Shown here in pieces: positions 62,020 through 64,000 of a DNA stretch of 64,000 nucleotides (positions within the stretch are counted from its first letter, which is position 1; each line of letters begins with the position of its first letter). Below the pieces are notes generated by a model. The model ran no database searches, was not told the origin of the DNA, and saw only the letters and a program-made list of their open reading frames with translations. The position numbers and the translations under genes were made by a program. Source of the stretch: Pseudoalteromonas spongiae UST010723-006 (GTDB lineage Bacteria; Pseudomonadota; Gammaproteobacteria; Enterobacterales; Alteromonadaceae); the NCBI RefSeq assembly GCF_000238255.3, contig NZ_CP011040.1:558001-622000 (forward strand), given 5' to 3'.

Positions 62020-62127
62020 TCAGGTGCTTACTTTGTCTTGTTACTCTTTGATTTTCTTATATCCTTGATTGTAAGGCAAGAAATTGTGCTAGGATATTTG
62101 CTCTAATAACAATAAAAGAGTACAACC

Positions 62128-63348
62128 ATGGCGCAATCAATTGGACTGACTAAACGGCTGCTGTATCGTTGCTATCACATGGCGTTACGCCTTGCATTGT
62201 TTGTTTATCCTATCCCACGACCTAAGTGCTTTAAAAGCACGCAAATCGATATCTGGCTTGCCGAGCTAAAGCAACAAAACATTGAGCGTTTACTGGTGGT
62301 TACCGACAAAACCTTGCTTTCACTCGGCATAGCAGCTCCTGTAATTAATGCCCTTGAAAGTGCTGGCATTAGCACGTCTATTTATTCAGGTATTTTACCT
62401 GATCCCGACATTAACGAAATTGAATCGGGTTTTATGCTTTATACACACGATAAGTGCCAAGGCATTGTTGCAATTGGCGGTGGCTCGGTGATTGATGGCG
62501 CAAAACTAATAGGGGTGCGCGCTGCAAAACCACATAAAGCATTAACGCAATTACGCGGCTTGTTTAAGGTGATGCGCCGTTTACCGCCGCTAACGGCAGT
62601 GCCAACTACCGCTGGTACAGGCTCAGAAACAACGGTTGCAGCGGTGGTTTCAAACCGCAAGCAGCAGGATAAATTCGCAATTGCAGATTACTGTTTAGCG
62701 CCAAAATACGCGTTATTAATGCCAGAATTAAGCCAAGGCTTACCGCCATTTATTACCGCCACAACTGCTATGGATGCGTTAACGCACGCATTGGAAGCAT
62801 TTATTGGTATTAACGGCACGCAATTTACTAATCAAAAAGCGTTAAGCGCATGCAAACTCATTTTTGATAATTTTCCATTAGTAATTCAAGAACCAAGTAA
62901 CATTAAGGTACGAAAAAACCTGCTAAACGCATCCTTTTATGCGGGTGAAGCGTTTACTCGTACATCGGTAGGGTATGTGCATGCCATTGCCCATCAACTT
63001 GGTGCGAAATATCATGTCGCCCATGGCCTTGCTAATGCTGTATTGCTGGATGTGGTGTTAACGGAGTATGGCGAGACAATACATGATAAATTAGCACTTA
63101 TTGCTGATTATTGTGAGCTAGGTGATAACAAAATTGACGACCGATCACAAAAAGCGGCGCTGGTAATTGAAAAAATACGTGAATTAAAAGAATTGGCGAA
63201 TCTTTCAACCAAAGTAGATGAGCTTGATGCTAAGGATATCCCAGATATAACAACCGCAGCGATGAAAGAAGCACACCCTGATTACCCTGTGCCAGAGTTT
63301 TGGTCAAGCACTCGCTTTGATCACGTTTTACAGCAAGTTTTAACGTAA
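62128..63348 (+). CDS. Iron-containing alcohol dehydrogenase
   Basis: 406 residues of the group III Fe-ADH family: NAD-binding GGGSVIDGAKLIGV, PTTAGTGSETTVAAVV, and metal ligands in ITATTAMDALTHALEAFIG and VGYVHAIAHQLGAKYHVAHGLANAVLL. It oxidises alcohols or reduces aldehydes with NAD(P), substrate unknown. There is no signal peptide; the N-terminus (KRLLYRCYHMALRLALFVYPIPRPKCF) is longer and more hydrophobic than usual, possibly a membrane-associating segment. A stretch with no detected gene follows until the cassette ORF. Confidence 0.92.
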   Translation: MAQSIGLTKRLLYRCYHMALRLALFVYPIPRPKCFKSTQIDIWLAELKQQNIERLLVVTDKTLLSLGIAAPVINALESAGISTSIYSGILPDPDINEIESGFMLYTHDKCQGIVAIGGGSVIDGAKLIGVRAAKPHKALTQLRGLFKVMRRLPPLTAVPTTAGTGSETTVAAVVSNRKQQDKFAIADYCLAPKYALLMPELSQGLPPFITATTAMDALTHALEAFIGINGTQFTNQKALSACKLIFDNFPLVIQEPSNIKVRKNLLNASFYAGEAFTRTSVGYVHAIAHQLGAKYHVAHGLANAVLLDVVLTEYGETIHDKLALIADYCELGDNKIDDRSQKAALVIEKIRELKELANLSTKVDELDAKDIPDITTAAMKEAHPDYPVPEFWSSTRFDHVLQQVLT

Positions 63349-63612
63349 AGCTCGGGATACTCTTATATTGCTATTGGTTTTAGGGGGTATGTGTTAGCTA
63401 GAGGGCTGTAGTGAGTAAATAGCGGCAAATCACAATTAATTTTCTATTTCGTCAAAGTATATTGCTTGCATAGTCAGGAAAACACCCCAATTGCACGTTT
63501 TTGTCCTGAGATAAAAGCCATCACAGCTGCATTTTGATTGCACTAGCAAATAGTTATGAAGTTTGTTACAAATGAGCCATTCAGAAAACGCGCGATTAGC
63601 TCGTTATAAACA
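63349..63612. other. Region between alcohol dehydrogenase and the cassette
   Basis: 264 bp with no coding frame. It holds no AGGGACT-type attC box, so the ORF at 63625 looks like the leftmost cassette on this side. An attI site is possible near 63600, but without an adjacent integrase I do not call it. Confidence 0.4.
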
Positions 63613-63624
63613 TGTTATGTGCCC

Positions 63625-63966
63625 ATGAAATATTTTTTACATTGTTTAGTGTTTTTATTTTCCGTCAGCTCTATTGGCTCTGAGTCGATAGAGATCAAGG
63701 GTGATGTTTCAATCCAAACGATTGAATTGATAAAGTCAAAATTTGATGATGGAGCTCCAATAATCGAATCGGGGCATATATCGAAAATATTGCCTAAAAA
63801 CCTAGGCGACGCCATATATAAAATTGCTAATGATAATGGCTATTTTGAAGTTCGGTTTAAGGAGCACAGGAATCAATCAGGGTATGATACAGTAAATGCG
63901 AAATTTATATGTGACTCGTTACCGTGCGAAGTTATTTTTTATAACCACATTAAGACGGTGTATTAG
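63625..63966 (+). CDS. Cassette-borne secreted hypothetical protein
   Basis: 113 residues from the ATG at 63625; a GTG two codons earlier is possible, and no ribosome site is visible, which is usual for cassette genes starting near the junction. Signal peptide MKYFLHCLVFLFSVSSIGS, then SIEIKGDVSIQTIELIKSKFDDGAPII, and two cysteines in FICDSLPCEVIFYN. The function is not recognised. The stop overlaps the start of the attC. Confidence 0.7.
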   Translation: MKYFLHCLVFLFSVSSIGSESIEIKGDVSIQTIELIKSKFDDGAPIIESGHISKILPKNLGDAIYKIANDNGYFEVRFKEHRNQSGYDTVNAKFICDSLPCEVIFYNHIKTVY

Positions 63967-64000
63967 GGCACATAACAAGCGGTTTATGAAAGGGACTCGT
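63964..64000 (+). other. attC site, 5' half (cut by window end)
   Basis: gggcacataacaagcgg then tttatgaaagggactcgt follows the pattern of an attC 5' arm and its AGGGACT inner box. The complementary 3' arm should lie just beyond 64000. Confidence 0.65.

Larger units (their letters stand above)
63613..64000 (+). mobile_element. Integron-type gene cassette with truncated attC
   Basis: The ORF is flanked by tgttatgtgccc (63613-63624) and its exact inverse gggcacataaca (63966-63977). The 3' flank continues aagcggtttatgaaagggact (63977 on), which closely follows the attC 5' half of Vibrio/marine integron cassettes (TAACAAACG...CAAGAGGGACTG). This fits a cassette starting at G|TTATG (~63615) with its attC at the window edge, where it is cut. 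No integrase gene is in the window. Confidence 0.7.

Noticed and set aside
62020..62127. SoxR-type operator before pqiA
   Set aside because: Only a four-base cctt/aagg pairing is seen (ccttgattgtaagg); it does not match the SoxR consensus.

Overview
The window reads as chromosomal DNA from a marine gammaproteobacterium, most likely Alteromonadales and perhaps Pseudoalteromonas-like. This is inferred from moderate-to-low GC, many secreted or outer-membrane proteins (three TonB-dependent receptors, two of them Oar-like), a PqiABC operon, a HypT-like LysR regulator, a bifunctional OlsF-type lipid synthase, a GlyGly-CTERM protein and an integron-type cassette boundary. No rRNA, tRNA or CRISPR array was found.

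Layout. 1-4558 (minus) is the N-terminal part of a giant secreted repeat protein that runs off the left edge. 4907-5836 is a nested mobile element: an IS200-type tnpA inside a short element with CTAG-flanked inverted ends. 5935-12271 holds envelope and housekeeping genes (MgtC-like, CorC/HlyC-like, rhomboid protease, alpha/beta hydrolase, MltC, LysE exporter, small membrane proteins). 12466-17226 has small unknowns, a secreted alkaline-phosphatase-superfamily protein with LamG and novel C-terminal repeats behind a TGGTCTAGACCA operator-like site, and a lipoprotein. 17259-25231 has a peroxiredoxin-glutaredoxin fusion, a DUF4382 lipoprotein, a GST-like gene behind a hexanucleotide repeat, an EF-hand-like protein, a BCCT transporter, DUF1294 and ArfB.

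25372-32036 has a TonB receptor, an EAL-HDOD protein, a KfrA-like coiled-coil protein, a long AT-rich gap and soxR. 32229-36578 has aspA with a HypT-like LysR gene upstream, then small secreted proteins. 36585-39256 carries tyrosine catabolism genes (hmgA, maiA) with a divergent MarR regulator and an 18-bp perfect palindrome between them. 39327-46671 has two paralogous Oar-like receptors and an S1/P1 nuclease. 46879-48652 is an unrecognised two-gene module with a PhnD-like binding protein. 49100-54845 has ushA, a GlyGly-CTERM cyclophilin and a pitrilysin-type lipoprotein protease. 54964-59139 has OlsF, MAPEG, YghU and a GNAT. 58534-62019 is pqiABC. 62128-63348 is an iron-type alcohol dehydrogenase. 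The right edge (63613-64000) looks like one integron gene cassette whose attC is cut by the window end.

Functional themes are nutrient scavenging (receptors, S1/P1 nuclease plus UshA plus the phosphodiesterase-like enzyme), oxidative and envelope stress (SoxR, HypT-like regulator, Prx-Grx, PqiABC, GST-like proteins) and amino-acid catabolism (aspartase, homogentisate pathway). Family calls rest on motifs read by eye; no database search was run.
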